Assembly: GCF_030005555.1 (NCBI RefSeq)
Contig: NZ_JASCQG010000001.1
Location: 360,217-424,216, forward strand
Origin: Empedobacter sedimenti
GTDB lineage: Bacteria; Bacteroidota; Bacteroidia; Flavobacteriales; Weeksellaceae
Direction: 5' to 3'
Length of the DNA: 64,000 nucleotides
In this document: piece by piece, positions 8,813-17,605 of the stretch
How positions within the stretch are numbered: the stretch's first letter is position 1
How the letters are laid out: every line of letters starts with the position of its first letter
Program-made: the position numbers and the translations under genes
The notes under the pieces: generated by a model
What the model was told of the DNA's origin: nothing
Databases searched by the model: none
What the model saw: the letters and a program-made list of their open reading frames with translations, nothing else

Positions 8813-9556
8813 ATGAAAAAAGGATTGATTATTGGAAAAGGTTGGTTTGGATCAAGATTAGAAAAACAGTTAGAAAAGCAATTTTTGATTGAAACTACGA
8901 AACGAATTTCAGATGCTAAAAATTGTTTCTCAATCGATTTTGATGATTATAAATCTGAAAAAATTAAACACAATTATGATTTTGTTGTTGTGACAATTCC
9001 ATTTGGAAGAAGAAATAATTTAGAAGATTTACAACAACGATTTCAGCACTTGATTGACTTTTTAGGAGATTATGACAATCAACTTATCTTGTTAAGTTCA
9101 ACAGCTATTTATCCTGAAAATAATGAAGCTATTTCTGAAAAAATAATTGAAACTATTTATTTAAATAATCCTTATTATTCAATTGAAAATCAATTAAAAG
9201 AAAAATTTAATCAATTAATCATTTTACGTTTAGGCGGATTAATGGGAGATGATAGATTTCTTTCTAAATATATAGATTTGAATAGTCAAAATCTATCTCA
9301 AACGGTCAATCATATTCATTATAAAGACATTTGTCTAATCATTAAAAAAATCATTGATTCAGACAAAAATAATACTACTTATAATGTTGTTGCACCAGAA
9401 CATCCTACCAAAGAAGAAGTGTTAGAATATCAATTAAACAAGAAAATTATTTCCTCTACAAATCGTGAAGGAAAAATTATTTCAAGTCAAAAAATTCTGG
9501 ATGAATTTAATTATGAATTCATTTACCCAAACCCAATTTACTTTAAAGAAGATTAA
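8813..9556 (+). CDS. NAD(P)-binding SDR-like protein (YeeZ-type)
   Basis: A 247-residue cytosolic protein with a Rossmann dinucleotide-binding start (GLIIGKGWFGSRL, about 4-16), a central VVVTIPFGR strand, and an SSTAIYP segment resembling the S-Y active region of atypical extended short-chain dehydrogenases such as YeeZ. The canonical YxxxK may be degenerate (NPYYSIENQLKEK), so catalytic activity is uncertain. I chose ATG 8813 over the upstream TTG at 8804 because it opens directly on the nucleotide-binding strand. The last 4 bases overlap a tiny antisense membrane-protein gene. Substrate unknown. Confidence 0.75.
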   Translation: MKKGLIIGKGWFGSRLEKQLEKQFLIETTKRISDAKNCFSIDFDDYKSEKIKHNYDFVVVTIPFGRRNNLEDLQQRFQHLIDFLGDYDNQLILLSSTAIYPENNEAISEKIIETIYLNNPYYSIENQLKEKFNQLIILRLGGLMGDDRFLSKYIDLNSQNLSQTVNHIHYKDICLIIKKIIDSDKNNTTYNVVAPEHPTKEEVLEYQLNKKIISSTNREGKIISSQKILDEFNYEFIYPNPIYFKED

Positions 9557-9669
9557 TTTCTTTTCTTTCGTTCTTTTGATCTAAAAACAAAAAAGAAAGT
9601 TGTAATCGTTATTACAGTAATTAATATTGTGTCCCAATGTTCTTTGAATAATGTTGTGATATCTTCCAT
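9553..9669 (-). CDS. Tiny single-helix membrane protein (38 aa)
   Basis: A 38-residue open frame from ATG to TAA, too short for routine gene calling. It has an amphipathic, acidic N-terminus, one membrane helix at about 14-30 (rich in I, T, V and F) and a strongly basic tail (RSKERKKRN), giving an N-out/C-in prediction. It lies in the gap between the lpdA terminator (9701-9728) and the 3' end of the SDR-like gene, which it overlaps by 4 bases. The upstream terminator and an AT-rich TAAACTTTA-like element suggest its own transcription. It could be a stress-related small protein or a type I toxin-like peptide; I saw no antisense RNA promoter to support the latter. Confidence 0.55.
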   Translation of the reverse strand: MEDITTLFKEHWDTILITVITITTFFFVFRSKERKKRN

Positions 9670-9700
9670 TTTTGATGTCTATTAAAGTTTAAAAATAACA

Positions 9701-9728
9701 AAAAAGCTGCTCTTACGAACAGCTTTTT
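9701..9728 (-). terminator. Rho-independent terminator of lpdA
   Basis: A 9-bp stem (AAAAAGCTG and complement) with a 10-base loop, followed on the minus strand by a TTTTTTGTTATTTTT tract, about 25 bases after the lpdA stop. Confidence 0.8.
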
Positions 9729-9751
9729 AGAATTTATCTTAAATCTATTGA

Positions 9752-11152
9752 TTAAGCGTGAATAGGACGATTGTCTGTAGCAGCTAATGCAGCTTCTTTG
9801 ATCGCCTCTGAGAATGTTGGGTGAGCATGAGACATTCTTGTTAAATCCTCTGCTGAAGCACGGAATTCCATTGCTACAACACCTTCTGCAATTAAATCTG
9901 CAGCACGAGCACCAATAATATGCATTCCTAAGATTTCGTCTGTGTTTTTATCTGCTAAAATTTTAGCAAAACCGTCTGTATCCATAGATGCACGAGCACG
10001 TCCTAAAGCTTTGAATGGGAAAGAACCAACTTTGTATTCTACTCCTTCTTCTTTCAATTGCTCTTCTGTTTTACCAACTCCTGCAACTTCTGGCCAAGTA
10101 TAAACAACACCAGGAATTAAGTTATAATTGATATGAGGTTTTTGACCTGCTAATTGCTCAGCAACTAAAACACCTTCTTCTTCTGCTTTGTGTGCTAACA
10201 TTGCACCAGCAACAACGTCACCGATAGCATAAATGTTAGAAACATTCGTTTGTAAGTGATCGTTTGTTTTGATACGACCTCTTTCGTCAACCTCTACACC
10301 TACGTTTTCTAAACCTAAAGATCCTGTGAAAGCACGACGACCAACAGCTACTAAAGCGTAATCACCATTAATTTCAATTTCTTCTCCTTTTTTAGAAGTT
10401 GCTTTTAATGTAACATCATTTCCGTTATTTACAACAGAAGTTACACCTGTAGAAGTGTGGAATTTCATTCCTTGTTTTTTCAATACTTTTGTCAATTCTT
10501 TAGACAAAGCACCGTCCATTCCTGGAATAACGCGGTCTGCATATTCTACAACTGTTACTTGAGAACCTAAACGTAAGTAAACTGACCCTAACTCTAATCC
10601 GATAACACCACCACCGATAACGATTAAGTGTTTTGGAACTTCTGTTAAAGCTAATGCTTCTGTAGAAGTGATGATACGAGTTTTATCTGTTGGCGCAAAT
10701 GGTAATTCAGATGAAACTGATCCTGTTGCGATAATTGTATTTTTAGCTTCAATTTCTTGAGTAGAACCGTCTTTAGCAGTTACAACGATATGAGTTGCGT
10801 CTTTAAAAGCACCTGTTCCTTCTAAAACATCAATATTATTTTTACTCATCAAGTATTTGATACCAGCTACGTTAGTATCTACAACACCTGCTTTGCGAGC
10901 AATCATTTGAGTGAAGTTTACTTTTGGAGCATCGATATCGATTCCGTGCTCTTTAAAGTGATTTACAGCATCGTAATAGTGGTGAGAAGAATCTAATAAA
11001 GCTTTTGACGGAATACATCCAACATTAAGACATGTACCACCTAAACTTTCTTTCTCGATAATTGCTGTTTTAAATCCTAATTGCGCTGCACGAATAGCTG
11101 CAACATATCCTCCAGGTCCAGCACCAATTACGGCTACATCATAAGAACTCAT
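9752..11152 (-). CDS. lpdA: Dihydrolipoyl dehydrogenase (E3)
   Basis: A 466-residue FAD flavoprotein disulfide reductase, the E3 component that reoxidises dihydrolipoamide in the pyruvate, 2-oxoglutarate and branched-chain dehydrogenase complexes. The FAD-binding GAGPGGYVAA (10-19), redox-active C41/C46 in GGTCLNVGC, the NAD-binding GGGVIGLELG (about 187) and the C-terminal HAHPTFSE with the catalytic His-Glu pair are all present. It is complete and not clustered with E1/E2 genes, as is usual in Flavobacteriia. A TATATTTG promoter element lies about 44 bases upstream. LipB (42003-42716), which starts lipoylation of the partner E2 proteins, is elsewhere in the window. Confidence 0.95.
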   Translation of the reverse strand: MSSYDVAVIGAGPGGYVAAIRAAQLGFKTAIIEKESLGGTCLNVGCIPSKALLDSSHHYYDAVNHFKEHGIDIDAPKVNFTQMIARKAGVVDTNVAGIKYLMSKNNIDVLEGTGAFKDATHIVVTAKDGSTQEIEAKNTIIATGSVSSELPFAPTDKTRIITSTEALALTEVPKHLIVIGGGVIGLELGSVYLRLGSQVTVVEYADRVIPGMDGALSKELTKVLKKQGMKFHTSTGVTSVVNNGNDVTLKATSKKGEEIEINGDYALVAVGRRAFTGSLGLENVGVEVDERGRIKTNDHLQTNVSNIYAIGDVVAGAMLAHKAEEEGVLVAEQLAGQKPHINYNLIPGVVYTWPEVAGVGKTEEQLKEEGVEYKVGSFPFKALGRARASMDTDGFAKILADKNTDEILGMHIIGARAADLIAEGVVAMEFRASAEDLTRMSHAHPTFSEAIKEAALAATDNRPIHA

Positions 11153-11195
11153 ATAGTTTTATTTTGATTTATTATTATAATTAATTTAAACTCTA

Positions 11196-11203
11196 CAAAT
11201 ATA
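11196..11203 (-). promoter_or_regulatory. Bacteroidota -7 element of lpdA
   Basis: The minus strand reads TATATTTG, a full TAnnTTTG match, leaving a leader of about 40 bases before the lpdA ATG. No clear TTG is found at the expected -33 spacing. Confidence 0.45.
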
Positions 11204-11272
11204 ACCAATATCGAATAGATTTTCGTTATAAAATTGTAATGAATTTTGTTAGGAAATTGAAAACTTTTCAAC

Positions 11273-12253
11273 TTATTTTCTCATATCTGATTGAATATAT
11301 TTTAGAATTTCATCTTCTGTACACAATTCATAATCTGGAGAAATTCCATTTGGATAAATATTCTTTTTAGCATCCATCATATAACCTGCTGTTAAATTTA
11401 ATATATCTCCATTTTTTAATTCAATTGTTGCATTCACAGTGGCTGCTCCCATTGTTTTCTTACCTAAGACTTTGACATTTGGAAATGATTTTAATGAAAT
11501 CAGCGTTGCTTCTCCTGCACTACTTGTTCTTTGATTAATCAAAACATAAATTTTCTTTGGATGAATTGTATTTATTATTGGAGTATTAATATATCCTTTT
11601 GATAAATTATTAACTCCATTAAAAAAATATCCATCTTTTTTTGACCATGCAATATCATCATTATTGATTTTAGAATATCCTAATATATTATCTTCATAAA
11701 ATGGTAATAAAGATGTTATCATTACCCAATTAGAACCACCTAAATTATCACGCAAATCAATAATCCAATAGTTAGAATTTGCTTGTTCAGAAATAATTTT
11801 CAGGTTATTGAAAATATAGTCTTTATCACTTATCGTTTTATCAAAACCATGACGCTTAATCCTAATATATGCTACATCTGGAATTTTAGTTAACTTATTA
11901 TTATCGTCTACTTTTAACAAACAAGCACTATCAACTTTTATTTTAGGAAAACGACCTCTTAATAACACATTATCTTTCGTACGATAATGTGTATGATTAT
12001 TTCCTAATAAAGTAATTGCCTCTACAATCGCCGAATCTTTCGATATTTTTGATTTCTCGATTACTTTTTTCTCAAAATTCTCCCAATCAACTTTATCTCT
12101 ATCGATAAAACCCTTTTTCATGATAGAAAATAATTCTTCGTAATCTGGAGGAATTTGAGTCGTTTTTGTAGCTTGTTCAGCTTTGTTCTCTGTATTTTTA
12201 CAACTCGTAAAAGTGATTAATCCAACAAAAAATAGTGTTTTATATAAATTCAT
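11273..12253 (-). CDS. S41 family peptidase, lipoprotein
   Basis: A 326-residue protein with a lipoprotein signal peptide ending in a TSCKN lipobox (Cys19), then an S41 (tail-specific protease-like) domain. The RTSSAGEA motif (about 246-253) supplies the serine nucleophile, and the following VLGKKTMGAA segment the usual lysine region; the C-terminus has the YPNGISPDYE signature of this family. There is no PDZ domain, so it resembles the short retinol-binding/C-terminal-processing class common in Bacteroidota. It would act in the periplasm or at the surface. It lies directly after the fabH terminator and is probably transcribed alone. The physiological substrate is unknown. Confidence 0.82.
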   Translation of the reverse strand: MNLYKTLFFVGLITFTSCKNTENKAEQATKTTQIPPDYEELFSIMKKGFIDRDKVDWENFEKKVIEKSKISKDSAIVEAITLLGNNHTHYRTKDNVLLRGRFPKIKVDSACLLKVDDNNKLTKIPDVAYIRIKRHGFDKTISDKDYIFNNLKIISEQANSNYWIIDLRDNLGGSNWVMITSLLPFYEDNILGYSKINNDDIAWSKKDGYFFNGVNNLSKGYINTPIINTIHPKKIYVLINQRTSSAGEATLISLKSFPNVKVLGKKTMGAATVNATIELKNGDILNLTAGYMMDAKKNIYPNGISPDYELCTEDEILKYIQSDMRK

Positions 12254-12282
12254 ATATTAGAAGATGTAATCAAATATAACCA

Positions 12283-12314
12283 AAAAACCCTTCACTTTTC
12301 AGTGAAGGGTTTTT
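12283..12314 (-). terminator. Rho-independent terminator of fabH
   Basis: A 14-bp perfect stem (AAAAACCCTTCACT and complement) with a 4-base loop and a U tail on the minus strand. It lies 40 bases after the fabH stop and 30 bases before the S41 peptidase start. Confidence 0.85.
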
Positions 12315-12353
12315 CTATATTCTAAATTCGAAAATCTAATTTCTGACTTTTGT

Positions 12354-13367
12354 TTACCAGTTCATCAAAACAGATCCCCATGTAAATCCTGCACCAAAAG
12401 CAGTCATCATTACTAAGTCACCTTTTTTGATTTTACCTTCTTGTTTTGCTTCGCTCAATGCAATTGGAATAGACGCTGCTGTTGTATTTCCGTAACGCAT
12501 AATGTTGTTATACACTTTCTCATCTGGTAAACCCAATTGTTTTTGTACAAATTGAGAAATACGCAAATTCGCTTGATGCGGAATAAACAAATCTAAATCC
12601 TCTGGCTTTTTATTTGCCACTGATAAAGCTTCTACAATAGATTCAGGGAAACGAGTTACCGCATGCTTGAAAACATAATTTCCGTTCATATACGGATAAA
12701 TTTCTTTTTTAGTTAAGGTGTTTCCCTCTTTCAGCAATTCGTCCGACCAACCTGTTTTTGTTCCTGGAAAAGTTACAGCTAACTCTTCAGCAAACTCACC
12801 TTCAGAATGTAAATTAGTTGATAAAATCCCACGACCTTCTTCCTCTGATGCCGAAACAACTACTGCTCCTGCTCCATCTCCAAAAATTACTGAAACGCCG
12901 CGACCATCATCCGACATATCTAATCCGAACGAATGTACCTCAGCACCAATTACTAAAATATTTTTGTAAACACCAGCCTTGATAAAAGCATTTGCTGTAG
13001 ACAATGCATACACAAAACCAGAACATTGATTACGAATATCCATTGCACCAATTGTACGACAACCTAACTCTTTTTGCACCAATACACCATTTCCTGGGAA
13101 ATAATAATCTGGAGATAAAGTAGCGAATAAAATAAAGTCGATATCTTGAGCTGTGATTCCTGCGTCTTCTAAAGCATTTTTAGCTGCGATAACACCCAAA
13201 TCTGTAGACGATACTTTAGAATCAGTTTCTACATGTCTCCTTTCTACAATACCTGTTCTTTCCTGGATCCACTCATCATTAGTGTCCATCACTTTTGCTA
13301 AATCAAAGTTTGTTACAACTCTTTCAGGCACATAATGCCCTACCCCTGTTATAATAGAGTTTATCAT
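12354..13367 (-). CDS. fabH: 3-oxoacyl-ACP synthase III (FabH)
   Basis: A 337-residue ketoacyl-ACP synthase III, which condenses acetyl- or branched acyl-CoA with malonyl-ACP to begin fatty acid synthesis. The Cys-His-Asn triad is visible as C115 (in NQCSGFVYAL), H264 (in HQANLRI) and N294 (in GNTTAAS). Length and start fit the family. Flavobacteria often carry more than one FabH, and this copy is not next to plsX, rpmF or acpP here, so its exact acyl preference is open. A TATCTTTG element lies about 28 bases upstream of the ATG and a strong terminator follows. Confidence 0.93.
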   Translation of the reverse strand: MINSIITGVGHYVPERVVTNFDLAKVMDTNDEWIQERTGIVERRHVETDSKVSSTDLGVIAAKNALEDAGITAQDIDFILFATLSPDYYFPGNGVLVQKELGCRTIGAMDIRNQCSGFVYALSTANAFIKAGVYKNILVIGAEVHSFGLDMSDDGRGVSVIFGDGAGAVVVSASEEEGRGILSTNLHSEGEFAEELAVTFPGTKTGWSDELLKEGNTLTKKEIYPYMNGNYVFKHAVTRFPESIVEALSVANKKPEDLDLFIPHQANLRISQFVQKQLGLPDEKVYNNIMRYGNTTAASIPIALSEAKQEGKIKKGDLVMMTAFGAGFTWGSVLMNW

Positions 13368-13395
13368 TTGATAATGGTTTACTTTTCAATTGATA

Positions 13396-13403
13396 CAAAG
13401 ATA
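13396..13403 (-). promoter_or_regulatory. Bacteroidota -7 element of fabH
   Basis: The minus strand reads TATCTTTG, a full TAnnTTTG match, with about 28 bases of leader before the fabH ATG. The nearest TTTG is 24 bases further upstream, longer than usual spacing. Confidence 0.4.
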
Positions 13404-13451
13404 TTAAATGATAACGATTTGATAAAACAAATACGTCTTTATGACAATAAA

Positions 13452-14330
13452 TTATTTAGAAAATTTCGTTTTCAATATTCCATTCACAACGATAGAGAGT
13501 ACCATTACAGCTGTAGCAACATAAAACACTGGTGTCATATGCTCAGAATCTCCAAAAATAAGACTTGCCAAAATGATGCCATATACAGGTTCTAAATTTA
13601 CATTTAACATCATCGTAAAAGCACTTACATGTTTTAGTAAAGCAACTGATTCTATTTGAGCAAAAGCTGTAAAAATAATTCCTAATAAAGTTAACCATCC
13701 TAAATTTGACCAACTTACATTGACAACTTCAGAAATCATTTCGGGTTGAAATACTACCATAATCAATGAAAGCATTATTACTCCACCGATCATTTCGTAA
13801 AAAGTAACTTGCGTCGGTTTTATTGATTTTGGAAGTTTAGAATTCAAAACAGCAAATAATGCTGATAAAAAACTACAAATCACACCTACAATAATTCCTA
13901 ATCTGTAATCATCTGGTGATGCGTTAAAAATAACAGCAACACAAGCAGATACTATGATGGATAAAATAATTTCGGAAAGATTTAATTTTCTCTTAAAAAA
14001 AATAGGCTCTAATACTGCACTAAATAAAGCTCCCATAGAGAGTGTACTTAACGCAATAGATATATTGGATAATTTAATAGAAAGATAAAAGGTAAACCAA
14101 TGAATTCCGACAATTGCTCCAATTCCTAATAATTTTAATAAATATTGTTTAGAAACCTTGAATTCAATTTTTTTGAATTTCATGTAAATAAATATTGCTA
14201 TTGCTGCAATTAATACACGATACCAAACCATGGGTAATGCATTCATTGTTACCAATTTTCCGAACACACCAGTAAATCCCCATAATAATACAAGAAACTG
14301 TAAACGAAACTGAATTTTAGAAATCATCAA
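13452..14330 (-). CDS. EamA/DMT-family transporter
   Basis: A 292-residue inner-membrane protein with about ten hydrophobic helices arranged as two EamA repeats (about 8-140 and 150-288). The first repeat opens with LLWGFTGVFGKL and the second has the AFAQIESVALLKHVSAF...LEPVYGIILA pattern of RhaT/EamA drug-metabolite exporters. Family members export amino acids or small metabolites; no substrate can be assigned. The start may be the first or second of two consecutive ATG codons. It is upstream of fabH on the same strand, with an 84-base gap that contains the fabH promoter. Confidence 0.85.
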   Translation of the reverse strand: MMISKIQFRLQFLVLLWGFTGVFGKLVTMNALPMVWYRVLIAAIAIFIYMKFKKIEFKVSKQYLLKLLGIGAIVGIHWFTFYLSIKLSNISIALSTLSMGALFSAVLEPIFFKRKLNLSEIILSIIVSACVAVIFNASPDDYRLGIIVGVICSFLSALFAVLNSKLPKSIKPTQVTFYEMIGGVIMLSLIMVVFQPEMISEVVNVSWSNLGWLTLLGIIFTAFAQIESVALLKHVSAFTMMLNVNLEPVYGIILASLIFGDSEHMTPVFYVATAVMVLSIVVNGILKTKFSK

Positions 14331-14485
14331 ACCTTTTTCGCAAAAGTAGAATTTAAAAACAGATTTGTATCATTATTTCAAATAAATATCAATCAAATAA
14401 TTATCATATATTAAATTAACATTAAATAATTATTTCTAAATCATTAAAAACTAGATTTCATCGTATTTTCGAGCAAATTTTACAA

Positions 14486-15292
14486 ATGGACTTTAGTATA
14501 TTCTTACAGCCCGATGCTCTTGTAGCATTATTTACCTTGACAATGTTAGAAATTGTTCTAGGAATCGATAATATCGTTTTTATCTCAATTTTATCAGGAA
14601 AATTACCTCCAGAACAACAGAAGAAAGCCCAACAACTTGGTTTATTTTTAGCCATGTTTACACGTGTACTTTTATTATTCTCGTTAAGCTGGGTAATGAG
14701 CTTGACCAATCCTTTGTTTAATATTGGTGAATGGATTGGTATTACATCTGGTGATTGGCATGATAAATTAGCGATTTCTGGACGTGATTTAATCTTATTG
14801 ATTGGTGGATTATTCCTTATTTATAAATCTACAGTAGAAATTCATCACAAAATTGAAGGTGTTGTAGAAGAAGAAGGAAAAGTTAAAGTACATTCTTTTG
14901 CAGGAACAATCGCTCAAATTTTGGTATTAGATATCGTTTTCTCATTAGATTCTGTTATCACAGCTGTTGGTATGGCAGATCATATCGAAGTAATGATTGC
15001 CGCTGTTGTAATTGCTGTTGGTGTTATGATGCTTTCTGCAAGTGCGGTTTCTAAATTTGTTAACGAGCATCCTACAGTTAAAATGTTAGCTCTTTCATTC
15101 TTATTATTAATTGGTGTTTCTCTTTTAGCAGAAGGTTTTGATCAACATATTTCGAAAGGTTACATCTATTTCGCAATGGGATTCTCTGTTCTTGTTGAGT
15201 TCTTAAACCTTAAGATGAAAAAGAAACATGAAAATCCTGGAATTATACGAAGTATGGTTGGCGATGAAAAAGAACAAAATAAAAATTTATAA
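14486..15292 (+). CDS. TerC family integral membrane protein
   Basis: A 268-residue membrane protein of the TerC/Alx family with about seven helices. Two signature segments carry the conserved acidic residues: EIVLGIDNIVFI (about 22-33) and VLDIVFSLDSVITAVGM (about 152-168), whose aspartates are thought to bind metal. Relatives are linked to manganese export and to metal loading of exported enzymes. The gene is monocistronic and closed by a strong hairpin. A TATTTTCG element (one mismatch to TAnnTTTG) lies 14 bases before the ATG. Confidence 0.88.
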   Translation: MDFSIFLQPDALVALFTLTMLEIVLGIDNIVFISILSGKLPPEQQKKAQQLGLFLAMFTRVLLLFSLSWVMSLTNPLFNIGEWIGITSGDWHDKLAISGRDLILLIGGLFLIYKSTVEIHHKIEGVVEEEGKVKVHSFAGTIAQILVLDIVFSLDSVITAVGMADHIEVMIAAVVIAVGVMMLSASAVSKFVNEHPTVKMLALSFLLLIGVSLLAEGFDQHISKGYIYFAMGFSVLVEFLNLKMKKKHENPGIIRSMVGDEKEQNKNL

Positions 15293-15301
15293 TTAACTTT
15301 G

Positions 15302-15324
15302 AAGGTCTCAATTTATGAGACCTT
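15302..15324 (+). terminator. Rho-independent terminator of the TerC gene
   Basis: A 9-bp stem (AAGGTCTCA and complement) with a 5-base loop followed by a T tract. It lies 10 bases past the TerC stop and ends only 17 bases before the start of the HAD phosphatase gene. Confidence 0.85.
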
Positions 15325-15341
15325 TTTTATTGAAAATAATT

Positions 15342-16157
15342 ATGCAAAATATAAAACTAATTGTGACAGATATGGACGGAACATTATTGCGTTCGGATCA
15401 TTCATTAAGTCCAGAATTTCATCAAATTTATCAACAATTAAAAGAAAACGATATCACATTTGTGCCAGCAAGTGGGCGTCAGTTTTATAGTATTGTGAGT
15501 TATTTTGAGGATATAAAAGATGAGTTAGCCATCATTGCAGAAAACGGAACTTATGTTACTTACAAAGGAAACGAAGTTTTTGTAGACAATTTAGACTGGA
15601 CTGTTGTCAAAGAAATTATTCAAGAAGTTAGAAAAATTGAAGGAGCTAATATCGTTTTAGCTGGTAAAAATGCGGCTTATGTTGAATCTACAAACGAAGA
15701 ATTTTTAAATTATTTTAAAAACTATTATTCAAAAAATGTTTGGGTTGAGGATTTAACTAAAATCGAAAACGAACAATTTATCAAAATAGCGATTAATCAT
15801 AATGGTGGAACAGAACAAAATGTTTTTCCGAAAGTTTTTCAGTTCGAAAAATATGGATTAAAAGTGGTAGTATCTGGCGAAGTTTGGTTAGACATCATGA
15901 ACGAAGGCTCTAATAAAGGAGTTGCCTTACAAGCATTGATGAATAAATTAAATATAACTTCTGAAGAAATCATTGTTTTTGGGGATTTTATGAATGATTT
16001 AGAGATGCTAAATTTGGGAAAATATAGTTTTGCAATGCAAAATGCTCATCCAATTGTAAAAAATGTAGCTAATTTTTTAGCTCCATCAAACGATGAAGAT
16101 GGTGTGTTACAGATTATTAAAAATTATTTACAACAATTAAAAATCGTAAATACTTAA
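15342..16157 (+). CDS. Cof-type HAD phosphatase
   Basis: A 271-residue cytosolic HAD-IIB hydrolase. The nucleophile motif is TDMDGTLL (Asp10, Asp12), motif II is the VPASGR segment, the C2 cap lies at about 85-185, and motif III/IV is FGDFMNDLEML with the metal-binding aspartates. Such enzymes dephosphorylate sugar phosphates, pyridoxal phosphate or flavin nucleotides; the substrate is not predictable. I use the ATG at 15342 because the upstream ATG at 15315 lies inside the terminator hairpin of the preceding gene and adds residues not seen in the family. Confidence 0.87.
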   Translation: MQNIKLIVTDMDGTLLRSDHSLSPEFHQIYQQLKENDITFVPASGRQFYSIVSYFEDIKDELAIIAENGTYVTYKGNEVFVDNLDWTVVKEIIQEVRKIEGANIVLAGKNAAYVESTNEEFLNYFKNYYSKNVWVEDLTKIENEQFIKIAINHNGGTEQNVFPKVFQFEKYGLKVVVSGEVWLDIMNEGSNKGVALQALMNKLNITSEEIIVFGDFMNDLEMLNLGKYSFAMQNAHPIVKNVANFLAPSNDEDGVLQIIKNYLQQLKIVNT

Positions 16158-16235
16158 TTTTCTGATAAATAACACAATATTTAACAGAAAAATTATCTAA
16201 AATTTATTAATTTCGCACAAAACCTAAAGTTTAAC

Positions 16236-17135
16236 ATGTTTACCATTAATAACAACCTAAAAAACCTAGCATTATTTGCTACTTTGTTATTCGCCTTTTC
16301 TTGTAAAAATGAACAACCAAAAGTAGAAAATAGTATAGCATCAGAGCCCAAAGAAATTTTACAAGATGATACAGATTCTTTGTATACTGTAAAATTGGAC
16401 ACTTTAACACAAAAATTAGATACTATTGCAAAAGCAGAGAAACAAAATCCGATTGACTCTACAAAACAATATGTTTATTTAACTTTTGATGATGGACCTT
16501 ATAAAGGAAGTAAAAACATCAACAAAGTTTTGACAGAAGAAAATGTAAAAGGAACTGTTTTCTTAGTTGGTTTTAATGCTTTTACAAAAGATCTAAAACA
16601 ATATGTTGAAGATTACAAACAAAATCCGAATGTAGAAATTGCCAATCATACCTATTCGCATGCGCGTAACAAGTACAAAGCTTTTTATAGTATGCCAGAA
16701 GGCGTTTATGAAGATATTCGTAAAAACGAAGTTGTTTTAGACATACATTCTCGTTGGGTACGCTTACCAGCTCGCAATACATGGAGATTAGGAAATAAGA
16801 AAAAAGATGATCCTGTTAAAAACTCAATTCCAGCAGCTGATTTATTAGCGAAAAATCAGTTTTTTATATATGGTTGGGATTATGAATGGGAAAGAAGTTC
16901 AAAAAAATCTAAAACTCATGAATTGTCTTCTCCTCAAAATATTTACAACGGAATTGTTTATCGTTTAGACCAAAATAAAACATACGAAAAAAATCATTTA
17001 GTAATTTTAATGCATGATGATATGTTTAATGATGATCATAATGCTGAGAAATTGAGACAATTAATTGTTATGTTGAAAAGCAATCCTAAAATAGTAATTG
17101 AAGGAATTTCAAATTATCCCATTAAAGTAAGTTAA
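16236..17135 (+). CDS. Polysaccharide deacetylase family lipoprotein
   Basis: A 299-residue protein with a lipoprotein signal (lipobox Cys23 in FAFSCKN), a flexible acidic linker (about 24-78), then a NodB homology domain. The CE4 motifs are present: TFDDGP (83-88) with the catalytic base and metal Asp, the metal-binding NHTYSH (137-142), RLPAR as motif 3, and LMHDDM near the end as the His of motif 5. It probably removes acetyl groups from a cell-envelope glycan or peptidoglycan while anchored to a membrane. A TAATTTCG element lies about 20 bases upstream and a bidirectional terminator follows. Confidence 0.87.
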   Translation: MFTINNNLKNLALFATLLFAFSCKNEQPKVENSIASEPKEILQDDTDSLYTVKLDTLTQKLDTIAKAEKQNPIDSTKQYVYLTFDDGPYKGSKNINKVLTEENVKGTVFLVGFNAFTKDLKQYVEDYKQNPNVEIANHTYSHARNKYKAFYSMPEGVYEDIRKNEVVLDIHSRWVRLPARNTWRLGNKKKDDPVKNSIPAADLLAKNQFFIYGWDYEWERSSKKSKTHELSSPQNIYNGIVYRLDQNKTYEKNHLVILMHDDMFNDDHNAEKLRQLIVMLKSNPKIVIEGISNYPIKVS

Positions 17136-17147
17136 GATAAAAAATAG

Positions 17148-17177
17148 AAAAAGCTCAAGAAAATTCTTGAGCTTTTT
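17148..17177. terminator. Bidirectional terminator
   Basis: A 14-bp perfect stem (AAAAAGCTCAAGAA and complement) with a 2-base loop between the convergent deacetylase and OsmC genes. A and T runs flank both sides, though the plus-strand T tract is longer. Confidence 0.85.
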
Positions 17178-17191
17178 TATTTGATATTTTT

Positions 17192-17593
17192 TTAGACAAA
17201 TTCAATTGTCGTTTCTATTTCGTGTCCTTTCTCTAATACTTTATGTACCGGACAAGAATTTGCAACTTTTAATAATCTTGTTTGTTGCTTTTCATCAAAA
17301 TCTCCTTCGATGATGACATGACGACTAAACTTAATTGGTTCTGTTGTTATAACATCAAAATTTACGTCAACCTCAACTTTTTTGTACGGAAATTCTTTAT
17401 GATTCATATACATCTGTAAAGTAATTGATGTACAAGAAGCCAAAGATGCTCCTAATAATTCACTTGGTTTTGGTGCTGTATCCAAACCACCTTTATCAAT
17501 TGGTTCGTCAACAGTAAATTCGTGTTTACCTGCTTTAATTTTCGAAATATAGTTTTTGTCAGTCGACGTCGACGTTACATTTACATCACTCAT
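17192..17593 (-). CDS. OsmC/Ohr family peroxidase-like protein
   Basis: A 133-residue OsmC-fold protein. The two conserved cysteines of the family are C54 (in LASCTSITLQMY) and C114 (in NSCPVHK), which reduce organic hydroperoxides in characterised Ohr/OsmC enzymes. The KFSRHV segment and the ETTIEF ending fit the OsmC subgroup better than Ohr. It follows the pirin gene by 12 bases and is likely co-transcribed with it, which points to a small oxidative-stress unit. Confidence 0.87.
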   Translation of the reverse strand: MSDVNVTSTSTDKNYISKIKAGKHEFTVDEPIDKGGLDTAPKPSELLGASLASCTSITLQMYMNHKEFPYKKVEVDVNFDVITTEPIKFSRHVIIEGDFDEKQQTRLLKVANSCPVHKVLEKGHEIETTIEFV

Positions 17594-17605
17594 TTTATCC
17601 TGATA

